Origin: JAQWBS01 sp047975765 | Lineage (GTDB): Bacteria; Pseudomonadota; Alphaproteobacteria; RF32; CAG-239 | Assembly (NCBI GenBank): GCA_047975765.1 | Contig: JBKEEF010000012.1 | Location: forward strand, 298,051 to 362,050 | Direction: 5' to 3' | Length of the DNA: 64,000 nucleotides | Shown here: piece after piece, positions 34,948 through 43,638 of the stretch | How positions within the stretch are numbered: position 1 is the stretch's first letter | Layout: every line of letters begins with the position of its first letter | The notes under the pieces: generated by a model | What the model was told of the DNA's origin: nothing | Seen by the model: only the letters and a program-made list of their open reading frames with translations | Databases searched by the model: none | Program-made: the position numbers and the translations under genes

Positions 34948-35356
34948 TAGAATCTCCTTATAATTAACTAAAACACTATCACAATATTACAAAATATAAA
35001 GTAATAAATAAAAACTACTGGAAAAGGCTTATAAGAAAATCGCCTTACGCGCGTATGAGGAAAAAATGTCAAAAATGAGCCTTTTTTGAGCTCGTAAAAA
35101 TTTTAGTCATAAAAAAAATGATAAAACTTTGAAATTTGAAATTTAAGGGTATGGGGTATCCCGCCCCCACGCTATTTTGATGATTTTAGCAAAAATACTG
35201 GTTTTAATGAAAATTTATTAATTCAAGACGTTGATGTCAGATAATGAAAACATTATTCTTTATAAAGTTGGCTATCTAATATAGATATAAATTGATTATA
35301 TTTTTTATAGATTTATACTTTGATAATAAGAAAATATATAATCTGGACATAAACGA
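34948..35356. other. Long divergent intergenic region with a GC-rich block
   Basis: This 409-bp gap separates the methyltransferase and the HEPN gene. It holds a palindrome ACGCGCGT (35,047-35,054), a GC-rich block in AT-rich surroundings (35,147-35,172, containing GGGGTATCCCGCCCCC), and a TATAAT box at 35,337-35,342 about 15 bp before the plus-strand gene start. No gene is seen. A replication or nicking origin, or a shared control region, is possible. Confidence 0.4.
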
Positions 35357-36466
35357 ATGAAAGAAAAAGATATAAATAATCTGAATAGTATGCTTGCCAA
35401 AGCTGCCAAACAGTATGAACCACTTGCCAAAACAACTTCATCGCTTAAGATTCCTGCGTTTGATAATTTACAAAGTACTATGCACGTTATGGATGTAACA
35501 AAATATCAGTTCTTGGAAAATTCAGATATACAAAATGCGATCAGAATTTCTGAGAATTTCAGAGAAAGTTTTTTATCCTCTGATATTGTCCATACTATAT
35601 CACAAATCAATCAACAATATCAACAAATGATGGCTCCTTTTGTTGAATATCAAAAAATGTGGCAAAAAAGCATGGAGCCTTTTCTTAAATATCAAGAGAC
35701 TCTTCAGAATTTAACAAAGCAATTTATAAACCCAGAAGTTTTTGGGAAGATACAATTACGTTCCGTTCTCCTACATAACTACTGGACAATTATGGATAGT
35801 GAACTGCTTAATAAGTTATCTTCTCTATCAGATATGGATAGCGTAAGTATTGAAAATGCTGTATGGGAACATTATTCAGAAAACGGCTTTGATAAACTTG
35901 AAAACTTGCTGAATAAATATATGAAAGATGAAGAGATTATTGCCAGAAAAAGTATTTTTACAAACTGCTTAGAAATTATGAGGAAATTCACACCTCAAAA
36001 TGCTGCCTCTGTCGTAATCCCAACTTTATTATCTCAACTAAGCTACTTCTATGATTCATTATATATGCTGATACCCATAGAAGAAAGAAAAAAGATAAAA
36101 AAACAGCTAAAACAAGAAACAGAAATTAAATGCCCTTTATGTGATGGTAAAAAACCAAATGATTGTAAATTTGTTAACCCACATAAGCCACATAATAATA
36201 GAGAAATTTTCTTGCAACACTTAGAGCAAACTTCTTCCATTTATGTTTATTACTATTATAAAGAAGTTATCTCAAAGACTTTCGATAATGGAAAAAAGAT
36301 AGAAAAGAATGCAGACAATTACACAAAATATCGTAATAAAGTATTGCATGGTGAAGAATTAGAATATGGAACTTTGGGAAATCTGATAAGGTGTTGGCTA
36401 GAGTTGATGTTTTTATTTGATTTACGTAAAAATTACCGAGATAATAAAGGTACTGAGAATATATAA
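35357..36466 (+). CDS. HEPN-domain-like protein, 369 aa (candidate toxin or defence effector)
   Basis: The N-terminal 170 residues are helical and Gln-rich, without signal or membrane span. Near residue 255 a CPLC motif suggests a zinc site. The C-terminal part contains YRNKVLHG, where Arg326 and His331 fit the RX4-6H motif of HEPN ribonucleases, inside a helical region (GNLIRCWLELMFLFDL). HEPN proteins often cut RNA in toxin-antitoxin and abortive-infection systems. The next gene, an AlbA_2 protein, begins 11 bp later and is probably its partner. The HEPN call rests on motif and context, not on an alignment. Confidence 0.55.
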   Translation: MKEKDINNLNSMLAKAAKQYEPLAKTTSSLKIPAFDNLQSTMHVMDVTKYQFLENSDIQNAIRISENFRESFLSSDIVHTISQINQQYQQMMAPFVEYQKMWQKSMEPFLKYQETLQNLTKQFINPEVFGKIQLRSVLLHNYWTIMDSELLNKLSSLSDMDSVSIENAVWEHYSENGFDKLENLLNKYMKDEEIIARKSIFTNCLEIMRKFTPQNAASVVIPTLLSQLSYFYDSLYMLIPIEERKKIKKQLKQETEIKCPLCDGKKPNDCKFVNPHKPHNNREIFLQHLEQTSSIYVYYYYKEVISKTFDNGKKIEKNADNYTKYRNKVLHGEELEYGTLGNLIRCWLELMFLFDLRKNYRDNKGTENI

Positions 36467-36477
36467 GGGATTAATAA

Positions 36478-37674
36478 ATGGATATTAAAATTCTATTGGA
36501 ACAATCAGAATCGGATTATCTTGATTTTAAAAGCAAGTGGTATGCTGGGAAAAAAGGTGATTTTGACTTAATACATGATATTGTTTCGCTTAGTAATTCC
36601 TTATCAAATAGTGAAACCAGATTTATTCTTGTGGGTGTAAGTGAAAAGAAAACCACAAAAGAAAAGCAAATCAAAAATATTACAAAAGACAAGTATAGAC
36701 TTAGCTCTGAACAAATAATTGCTAAACTTCGATCATATGTTAGCAACGTTCCCAACATAGAAGTTAAAGCTGAACAAATAAAACCTAGAACTTATATTGA
36801 TGTAATCAAAATAACTCCAGCTGTTTATGAATTACCATATGTTTTAACAAAAGATTGTACATATACAGATGATAAAAAAAGGCTCCATACAATATTCAGA
36901 GATAGAGTTTATTCTCGTATTGGTGAAAGGAATACAGGAGTTGATGAAAGCTGTCCATCAATAGTGTTAGAAAAGATATTTGCTCGCAAACATGGTGAAC
37001 ACTTGCCTATAATCGAAAGATTTTCAATGTATTTGGATGATGTTGCTAATTGGAAAAAGCTTACTATAAAGAACGAAACAACCTATTATTACACGAAAAA
37101 TCATACATTCAAAATTATTGAGGTTCAGTTAGAAGATGATAATTCTCATAAATATAGCAGAAGTGTGAAAACAGAAATGGAAGATTATTCTTATGCTCTT
37201 GATTATGGTATATGTGAAGAATATTGGAAATATCATCTAAAAACTGGATGCACTTATAATGATTATTGTTATTGGTTAGATGTTCAATTATGGGCAGATA
37301 ACACACCCATAGATGTATTTTCACTTTCATCTTTTCACATCAAATATTATCATATTGATAAATTTGGTATGAATAGCGGATATTCTCAAGACTTCTATCT
37401 TCCGTCAGTTGGTAGCTTATCTGATATTGTATATAATACTGATAAAGATAATGAAATGTTAAAAAAAGCAATAGTAAATACCTTACAATTTAAAATATGT
37501 AGAATGCTTCAAGTATGTAAGAGTTCTATCACAAACAACCATGAATATGATTATGAAAAATATCTGGATTTTTTAAACTACGAAGAAATGAAAGCCCCCT
37601 CTGCATACAGAGAAAAGAATAAGGATTTTTTGTACAAAAAGTCAAATGATAAAATAAAAGACAAATTCTTATAG
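36478..37674 (+). CDS. AlbA_2 (Schlafen-like) domain protein, 398 aa
   Basis: The N-terminus matches the AlbA_2/Schlafen-type domain: SESDYLDFKSKW near residue 10, DLIHDIVSLSNSL near 30, and FILVGVSE near 50, then IDVIKITPA near 103. The rest (about 150-398) is unrecognised and rich in aromatic residues. Proteins of this family occur with helicases, nucleases and toxins in mobile DNA. The gene is 11 bp after the HEPN-like gene and reads with it; after it comes about 350 bp without genes. The pair would be a good candidate for a two-gene defence module. Confidence 0.65.
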   Translation: MDIKILLEQSESDYLDFKSKWYAGKKGDFDLIHDIVSLSNSLSNSETRFILVGVSEKKTTKEKQIKNITKDKYRLSSEQIIAKLRSYVSNVPNIEVKAEQIKPRTYIDVIKITPAVYELPYVLTKDCTYTDDKKRLHTIFRDRVYSRIGERNTGVDESCPSIVLEKIFARKHGEHLPIIERFSMYLDDVANWKKLTIKNETTYYYTKNHTFKIIEVQLEDDNSHKYSRSVKTEMEDYSYALDYGICEEYWKYHLKTGCTYNDYCYWLDVQLWADNTPIDVFSLSSFHIKYYHIDKFGMNSGYSQDFYLPSVGSLSDIVYNTDKDNEMLKKAIVNTLQFKICRMLQVCKSSITNNHEYDYEKYLDFLNYEEMKAPSAYREKNKDFLYKKSNDKIKDKFL

Positions 37675-38031
37675 TAGTTTTAAGATTATACCTATCCATA
37701 CTATAGATCCATTGATTTAAATTATCTCAAAATTTAGAGAAATAAAACACTTTAGTATTTTGAGATACTATCATTAAAGAAACTTACTTTTGTTGCGAAC
37801 TTAATCAAATCATCATAATTTTGAGTCCGATAATTGCTCAGTATCGCGCACCAGTTCCCCCCCTAACTCTCAGAGTTGGCGATTGGCTTTAATATTGTTC
37901 ATAGTAGAATATCACTGAACAAGCATTTTGCTTCAGTTGCTTTGTGCAACATATCCTTTTAGAAATTTCATAAAAAAGTATTTTTACTTGGTTTATTCTG
38001 TGTTATGATTACGATTATTGGAGGAATATAC
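37675..38031. other. Intergenic stretch with tRNA-3'-end-like and GC-rich patch
   Basis: A GC-rich patch near 37,815-37,890 stands out. It includes GAGTCCGATAATTGC, CGCGCACCA (like a tRNA 3' end) and a palindrome AACTCTCAGAGTT. A similar GAGTCCGATAAT word occurs inside the recombinase gene (near 26,662) and AGTCCGAT in the T-arm of tRNA-Thr. No gene is found. It may be an attachment remnant. Confidence 0.35.
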
Positions 38032-39075
38032 ATGGATGAAAAAACTTTTGAAATTTCTAATCAGGATGTGTCCAAGGCTTTAGAAGAGAACAATCTATCA
38101 TCCAATGCACATATTGAGCAAATAGCAGAAGGCAAGAACTCTGTAGCTTTTAAGTGCGGAGAACTAATTGTTAGAGTTCCTAAACAAGAAAGAGCTTTTG
38201 AATGTTACGAAAAGGAAGACAAGTTCTCTAAGCTAATCAGAGATAATAATTTTGGATACTTTGATAAAAAAATTCCAATGGTTGATGCTGTACATGGTAG
38301 CTCCTTTAATTTTGCTGTCCATAAAGAGATAGAAGGTAAAACATTTAAAAAAAATACACCTGTTGGAGATGATAATACGCACCTTGACCAACTTTCAGAA
38401 CTACAACAAAATAAATTAGCCACAGAGCTTGGAGAATTTTTAGCAAATTTACACAAAGTTCCACTAGACAATCTTGAAGATGAGACACCTGAAGAACAGA
38501 CATATCAATTGTCTTATAAGGCTGATATGAGTCATCAGGCAAGAAATAAAGAAATTATGGCTAAATATGAAATTAATTATGAAATGATGAATACAAACAA
38601 AGAAGACATAGTCTTGTGTCACAATGATTTGCATGGCGGTAATATTGCTATAAACCCAGAAAATGAATCTGTCTTGGGTGGGGTTTTTGACCTTGGAGAA
38701 ATGGGGAAAAACTCCAGAGAAAAAGATTTTATGAGCCTATATAGTGGAACAGATCGCAGATTTATGCGAAATTTGGTTGAATCATATAATCAGCATTCTG
38801 ATAAACAAATATCAATGAAAGAACTTGACCATTATTATATGAATAAAATGGTTAGTATTTTAGATTATATGCAAGAAAATAATCCTGAGAAAATTGGGCT
38901 TGTCGAAAAAGAGTTGGGAAACTTTAAATCGGATTTAGTCACAGAAAAGATTGGGACATTGCGAGATAGAATAAAAAGTCATAATGTAAAAGAACCTTAT
39001 AAGTCAAACAACGATTTATCAAAAATTGATTTTAATACTTTGATATATGCTCAAAACAAAAAACAGAACGGTTAA
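38032..39075 (+). CDS. APH/choline-kinase-family phosphotransferase
   Basis: A 347-residue kinase-fold protein of the aminoglycoside phosphotransferase superfamily. The ATG chosen follows GGAGG; a longer frame adds nine residues. The nucleotide part contains SVAFKCGELIVRVPKQE near residue 40 and the catalytic loop LCHNDLHGGNI near 198, with the metal-binding VFDLGE near 225. The substrate is unknown; the family includes kinases for aminoglycosides, choline, homoserine and other small molecules, so resistance should not be assumed. It lies at the right side of the accessory region. Confidence 0.75.
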   Translation: MDEKTFEISNQDVSKALEENNLSSNAHIEQIAEGKNSVAFKCGELIVRVPKQERAFECYEKEDKFSKLIRDNNFGYFDKKIPMVDAVHGSSFNFAVHKEIEGKTFKKNTPVGDDNTHLDQLSELQQNKLATELGEFLANLHKVPLDNLEDETPEEQTYQLSYKADMSHQARNKEIMAKYEINYEMMNTNKEDIVLCHNDLHGGNIAINPENESVLGGVFDLGEMGKNSREKDFMSLYSGTDRRFMRNLVESYNQHSDKQISMKELDHYYMNKMVSILDYMQENNPEKIGLVEKELGNFKSDLVTEKIGTLRDRIKSHNVKEPYKSNNDLSKIDFNTLIYAQNKKQNG

Positions 39076-39199
39076 TTTTTATTTATTAATGTTGAAAATT
39101 CACAAAGGTGATTATTCCTACTGATTTTTTAACTTGCTTTTTTTTAATCTCCCTGTAACCTATTGTTAACAAAAAATTATTTATTTAAACAATTATATC

Positions 39200-39718
39200 A
39201 TGAAAACAATTATTGTGCTCGTGCTCATCTTCTTAGGAATTCTGATGTTTTTCCATTTATTAAAAAAAGAAATTTATCAAAGAGAAGTACTGAAAAAGAT
39301 TGCAGACATAAGAAAAAATTTTACTGAAAATTCTGAAAACTATCTACTATTAAAAAGCTCCATTATACATAATGGGAAGCTTAACAAGAAAAATGGTTTT
39401 GAACTCAGAAGCATTCTCATTATTGAAATCAGTTATCTCAAATATCTCATCGATATTGTCGAAAAAGAAAGTAGAGATATTGTTGATAGAAAAAGATTTT
39501 CATATTCTCGTATTGGCTTAACTGCAAAGAAACTTTGTGATGAAAGGCTTAAAAACAAAATCAAGATTGGATTTGGTTATACGCCTTATTACAGCAACTC
39601 ACACGAATATGCAAGTAGCATAAATGATTTAATTTATGAGTATAATCATTTGGATTATTTAAGCATTAACAGTATGAAAAAAGGTAAACTTTTGTATAAA
39701 CTCGGTTTTTGGAACTGA
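39200..39718 (+). CDS. Single-span membrane protein, 172 aa
   Basis: I do not recognise this protein. It has an N-terminal membrane anchor (IIVLVLIFLGILMFFHLL) and a soluble helical domain with many Lys, Glu, Ile and Tyr residues; there is no signal-peptidase site. A ribosome site is weak. A strong terminator follows, then the canonical gpsA on the same strand. Presence in the accessory region or in the core is not certain. Confidence 0.55.
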   Translation: MKTIIVLVLIFLGILMFFHLLKKEIYQREVLKKIADIRKNFTENSENYLLLKSSIIHNGKLNKKNGFELRSILIIEISYLKYLIDIVEKESRDIVDRKRFSYSRIGLTAKKLCDERLKNKIKIGFGYTPYYSNSHEYASSINDLIYEYNHLDYLSINSMKKGKLLYKLGFWN

Positions 39719-39731
39719 AAAACACTCATCT

Positions 39732-39768
39732 AAAAAAACATCTCATCATTAGTGAGATGTTTTTTTTA
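39732..39768 (+). terminator. Terminator before gpsA
   Basis: The hairpin AAAAAACATCTCA / TGAGATGTTTTTT has a seven-base loop and a long T-run. Confidence 0.85.
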
Positions 39769-39887
39769 GCTTTTATGATTCTTTCATATATATGTGATTG
39801 TACATTATTATTCTAAAAAGTTTTTGACAAGTTTTACCAAGAGAAGTAGATTTTACAAAAATCGGAAATATAGGTATGGAGATGTTG

Positions 39888-40877
39888 ATGAAAAAAGTGG
39901 CTTTTATTGGTGGCGGTGCTTGGGGTGGTGCTTTGGCTATTGCTTGTGCAAATGCTGGCCGTGATGTTATTGTATGGGACAGAAGCCTTGAAGTTGTTGC
40001 ATCCATTAACAACCAAAAAAGATTTCCTGCACATCCTGACGTCATACTCTCCAACAAAATTTCTGCAACAAATAATATAGAAAATTTGAAGGGTGCTGAT
40101 GCTTTTTTTATCACAACATCCATTGCAGGTGCTCGTGATGTTCTTGCTCAAATGAAAGATATTATTGGTAAAAAGCCCGTTGTGATGACATCTAAAGGGT
40201 TAGAACTTTCAACAGGTTTACTTGCTTTTCAAGTTGCACAGGAATTTTTAGGTGAAACTGCAAAAATTGCTCTCTTGGCTGGACCTAACTTTGCACATGA
40301 CATTGCCAGAGGCAAAATTTCAACAACAGTTATTTTTTCCAAACAAAAAGCTATTTCAAAAGCCTTGGCTGAAGCAATTGCCTGTGACTTCTTCCGTCCA
40401 TATCAAAGCACGGATATCATTGGGGGATCAATTTGTGGTGTGGTTAAAAATATCATTGCGATTGCGGCGGGGATTTCTGACGGTATGGGACTTGGAGAAA
40501 ACGCTCGTGCAGCAATTATCACTCGTGGACTTGCTGAGATGTCTCGACTGGTTCTCAAAATGGGCGGAAAAAAAGAAACCGTGATGGGACTTGCAGGCGT
40601 TGGAGACTTGTTCTTAACGGCTTCTTCAATGAAATCTAGAAACTATTCTCTAGGTTTCGGTATTGGACAAGGACAAACTGTCGAAGAAATTATGGCAACC
40701 CGTTCAGCTACCACTGAAGGACTATTAAGTGCCTCTGCTATTCAAATTTTGGCTAATAAATTTCAAATTGAAATGCCTCTTTCTACAGCTGTTAATACTA
40801 TTGTTTCTAGTAATATTTCTCCAACAGAAATTGTAAAACAACTGATGACAAGACCACTTAAAAAAGAACAAGATTAG
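39888..40877 (+). CDS. gpsA: NAD(P)-dependent glycerol-3-phosphate dehydrogenase (second copy)
   Basis: The more canonical of two GpsA proteins in the window. The ATG giving MKKVAFIGGG follows GGAGATGTTG; a frame with four more residues is possible. The Rossmann motif GGGAWGGALA is at residues 8-17, TSKGLELSTG near 107, GPNFAHDIARG near 135, and the catalytic lysine in VVKNIIAIAAGISDGMG near 187. C-terminal TTEGLLSASA matches the family. It makes sn-glycerol-3-phosphate for phospholipids. It is monocistronic with a terminator. Confidence 0.93.
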   Translation: MKKVAFIGGGAWGGALAIACANAGRDVIVWDRSLEVVASINNQKRFPAHPDVILSNKISATNNIENLKGADAFFITTSIAGARDVLAQMKDIIGKKPVVMTSKGLELSTGLLAFQVAQEFLGETAKIALLAGPNFAHDIARGKISTTVIFSKQKAISKALAEAIACDFFRPYQSTDIIGGSICGVVKNIIAIAAGISDGMGLGENARAAIITRGLAEMSRLVLKMGGKKETVMGLAGVGDLFLTASSMKSRNYSLGFGIGQGQTVEEIMATRSATTEGLLSASAIQILANKFQIEMPLSTAVNTIVSSNISPTEIVKQLMTRPLKKEQD

Positions 40878-40891
40878 TTTGTTTAAAATAT

Positions 40892-40930
40892 AAAAACACC
40901 CTTACTGCTAATGCAGAAAGGGTGTTTTTT
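40892..40930 (+). terminator. Terminator after gpsA
   Basis: AAAAACACCCTT pairs with AAGGGTGTTTTTT, with an inner CTGC / GCAG pair and T-run. Confidence 0.85.
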
Positions 40931-40935
40931 GTTTG

Positions 40936-41472
40936 TTAAGCTTCAATAATTTCGCTTTTAGAAATGAAACTGCCTCCGTAATTGAAAAAAGTACCATCCC
41001 ATTCTGGCCATTTAGAAACAACATATCCGCAACAACTGCACTTAAAACTCTGGTCAAGACCATATGCACCGTCATAAGTTGGATTTCCAAACTTTGAGAA
41101 TGTAGGATGAGAACAATTTTTTTGTTTTATTCTCAACGATTCTTTCTCTTCTTTGATTTTTTTAGAATATTGCTCTTCTTTTCTCATTTTATGTTGATAA
41201 AACAAAAAATATCCAAGCCACGGCAAAACAGAAGAAACAAGACATACAATACCAACAAGTAAGTTAACATCAAAACCTTGAACAATTCCCGATAAGAGAG
41301 CTATAACAAGACATATGCCAAAAACACCTAAAATTGGATTGTTGCTCGGGGTATCTGAGTGCTTATCTGTCTTACAAAAAATCCCGCCACAAGTAAAAGA
41401 AACAAGTGCTAAAATCACTCCTACCAAAATAACTGCAATTGAATTCATAATAAATTTTTTATAGTTAAACAT
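40936..41472 (-). CDS. Multi-span membrane protein with C-terminal zinc-ribbon-like part
   Basis: I do not recognise this protein. The first 110 residues hold about four hydrophobic spans, then a charged cytoplasmic helix (HKMRKEEQYSKKIKEEKES) and a C-terminal part with CSHPTF and FKCSCCGYVVSKWPEWDG, which looks like a small zinc-binding unit. The start may be the second ATG (MNSIAVIL), eight residues in; neither has a strong ribosome site. It is convergent with gpsA and separated from the Hsp70-like gene by about 300 bp with no recognised gene. Confidence 0.55.
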   Translation of the reverse strand: MFNYKKFIMNSIAVILVGVILALVSFTCGGIFCKTDKHSDTPSNNPILGVFGICLVIALLSGIVQGFDVNLLVGIVCLVSSVLPWLGYFLFYQHKMRKEEQYSKKIKEEKESLRIKQKNCSHPTFSKFGNPTYDGAYGLDQSFKCSCCGYVVSKWPEWDGTFFNYGGSFISKSEIIEA

Positions 41473-41768
41473 ATATTTTAAATTACAAGAACAGGTCAGA
41501 AAATGAGCTTAACTCAAATAATAGACACAACATATTCATAATAATTTTTTAGTGTTATCATTGTACCACAATTGTCTAATTTTTAAACACAAAAGTGAAT
41601 AGGTTTATTTCTTGACAAAGCTTTCAAACTGACATATTTATCGGGGCTAAATCATTATAAAAAAAATCACAAACCTTGGAATATAACATGGGAGGTAAAC
41701 TCCTATAAGTTATCTCTTCCTCTTAATTTTATCATATTCATATAAATAATATTAATCAGGAGGATTTT

Positions 41769-43009
41769 ATGTCTCATAATTCTTGTGGTATAATTTTGGC
41801 ACAACCAACACATCTGCAGCTTGTTTCAACAAACTCATCTCGCTTGAAGGTGAACATATCACTATTCCAAGCGCAATCTTTTTCTCTGGCGAAGGGTTGG
41901 GCTCAGTTTTTGGAAGGCAAGCTATTGCACATTACAAAAATGGTGAAAACGGCAGACTGATGAGAAGTCTTAAAAGAGTTTTGGGAACAGAACTTATGAG
42001 AACAGGGACACTAATCAATAATAGACCTATTTTATTTAAAGATATCATTGCTTCCTTTCTAAAGAATATAAAAGAAAAAGTTGAAGCTCAGAACAAAAAC
42101 AGTATTGAAAATGTTGTCCTTGGCAGACCTGTTCATTTTAGAGACAACGACCCAGTCGGAGACAAAAAAGCCCAAGAAGAACTTGAACAAATTGCTAAAA
42201 CAGTTGGGTTTAGAAATATTTCTTTTCAATATGAGCCAATTGCTGGTGCTTTTGCACATGAGCAAAATATTGAAGATGAGAAATTAGCTTTCGTCATTGA
42301 TATTGGTGGGGGAACATCTGACTTTTCCGTCATTCGTTTAGGCAAAGAGCACAAGCAAAAATCGGATAGAAAAAATGATATTCTCGCAAATTCCGGAATT
42401 AGAGTTGGCGGAAATGATTTCGATAAGGCTCTAGCCATTAAATCTTTTATGCCTGAACTAGGAATGAACAGTACCTTTGGAGATAAAAATCTTAAAGTTG
42501 CGTCCTCAATCTATTTTGAACTTGCTGAATGGAGTAAGATTAACTCAGCTTATAGCCATAGCAATCTTGCTTATGTAAGAAAAACGCTCATTCATTCACA
42601 TTGCAAAGAGAAATTTCAGCGTTTGCAAGACCTCCTTATCAATGAACAAGGACATAATTTACTTGAAGAAGTTGAGATGAGCAAAATTGCTTTAGGAAAT
42701 TTAGCTGAAATCACAGCAACGCTCTCCTCTCTTTCAGAAAAACCTGAAATTAAAATTTATAAAAAGGATTTTGAAGAAGCTCTTGTTCCAGACAGTGTGA
42801 AACTCTCAATCTCCATTAAAGAATGCCTTAAACTTGCACAAATTAAGCCAGAGCAAGTTGAACTCATCATCTTAACAGGTGGTTCAACTGAAATTCCATA
42901 TTTACAAAAAACACTCTGCCAAAAATTCACTAATGCCGCAATTTCATCAGAAAATAAACTCTCCAGTGTTGCACTTGGATTGGGACTGTATGCAAAAAAC
43001 GCCTTTTAA
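41769..43009 (+). pseudogene. Hsp70-family (YegD-like) chaperone gene with a frameshift at codon 8-9
   Basis: The gene encodes an Hsp70-like ATPase without a typical long substrate-binding domain. A perfect AGGAGG site lies before the ATG at 41,769, which opens MSHNSCGI. The rest of the protein, beginning FGTTNTSAACFN, lies in the -1 frame. Restoring one base (G) after position 41,792 would give the expected GIDFGTTNT phosphate-loop motif. The remainder is intact: FQYEPIAGAFAHE, FVIDIGGGTSDFSV, LTGGSTEIPYLQ. Either the gene is broken by a single deletion or the assembly has an error. Confidence 0.75.
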
Positions 43010-43012
43010 AAC

Positions 43013-43047
43013 TGCAAACCGCCCTTATTAGGGGCGGTTTGTTTTTT
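43013..43047 (+). terminator. Bidirectional terminator
   Basis: CAAACCGCCC pairs with GGGCGGTTTG; T-run on the plus strand. It lies between the convergent Hsp70-like gene and the flotillin fragment. Confidence 0.85.
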
Positions 43048-43057
43048 AAGATTTACA

Positions 43058-43546
43058 TTACTTCACTTCTTCAAAATCGGCACCTTCGGCGGATTTATCA
43101 TTAGCTTTCGTATCTTTCTTGGGCGCATCAGAAGAAAAGTTGATACCAAGTCCAAGCTTCGATAAAAGAGCTTGCCCAGCATCTGTAGCAGCAAAACTTT
43201 CAAGAGCAGCAGCCATCGAACTTCCTCCTTTTGGAGTGAATAGATCGAGAGCACTGTTCAAGCCACTTGCAACATCTCCAGACTGAGAAATGATTTTGAC
43301 GTTTGCACCAGCAATGTTTTTCGCTTGCTCAACACCAACATCTCTTCGTGATTTAACTTCCTCAATCTTAACAAGATACGACTGGTAGCCTTCATCACTT
43401 CCGATTTCTTTCGCTAGCTCAATTTGTCCTTGAACAGAAGCAAGTTCCATCGCTTCTTTGGCTTTCGCTTTCGCTTCACCTTCGAGCGTAATGGCCTCGG
43501 CATTTTTCTGACCTGTAACCAAAATAGCTTCCGCTTGTTTTGTCAA
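43058..43546 (-). pseudogene. C-terminal fragment of a flotillin/SPFH-family protein
   Basis: The 162-residue frame matches the C-terminal half of flotillins: Ala/Glu/Lys-rich coiled coil (AEAITLEGEAKAKAKEAMELASVQG), then IEEVKSRRDVGVEQAKNIAGANVKIISQSGD and a low-complexity tail with GGSSM. The membrane hairpin and SPFH domain are absent. The frame opens at a TTG with weak ribosome site. It looks like the remnant of a longer gene, though expression as a short coiled-coil protein cannot be excluded. Confidence 0.6.
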
Positions 43547-43638
43547 TTTCTTTTATTTTTTTGACAAAAAATCAATTAATAATAAATTAGACAATATTTG
43601 CTATCATCTCAATATTACAATTGTTTAATAGGTATCAC

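Larger units (their letters stand above)
26506..37860. mobile_element. Accessory region next to tRNA-Thr, probable integrated element (right limit uncertain)
   Basis: The left limit is set by the tRNA-Thr and the recombinase gene running through it. The region to about 37.9-39.8 kb is AT-richer and holds no recognisable core gene: recombinase, unknown membrane/secreted proteins, a HUH protein, a phage-type methyltransferase, and the HEPN/AlbA_2 pair. A tRNA-3'-end-like patch near 37,845 ending CGCGCACCA is one candidate right border; the terminator before gpsA at 39.77 kb is another. No clean direct repeat was found by eye. Confidence 0.5.

Noticed and set aside
38032..39075. Aminoglycoside resistance gene
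   Set aside because: The kinase fold is broad and no substrate-specific residues can be recognised; called only as family.
41769..41960. 63-residue frame with a perfect ribosome site taken as a separate small gene
   Set aside because: Only its first eight codons fit; the rest is the frameshifted continuation of the Hsp70-family gene.
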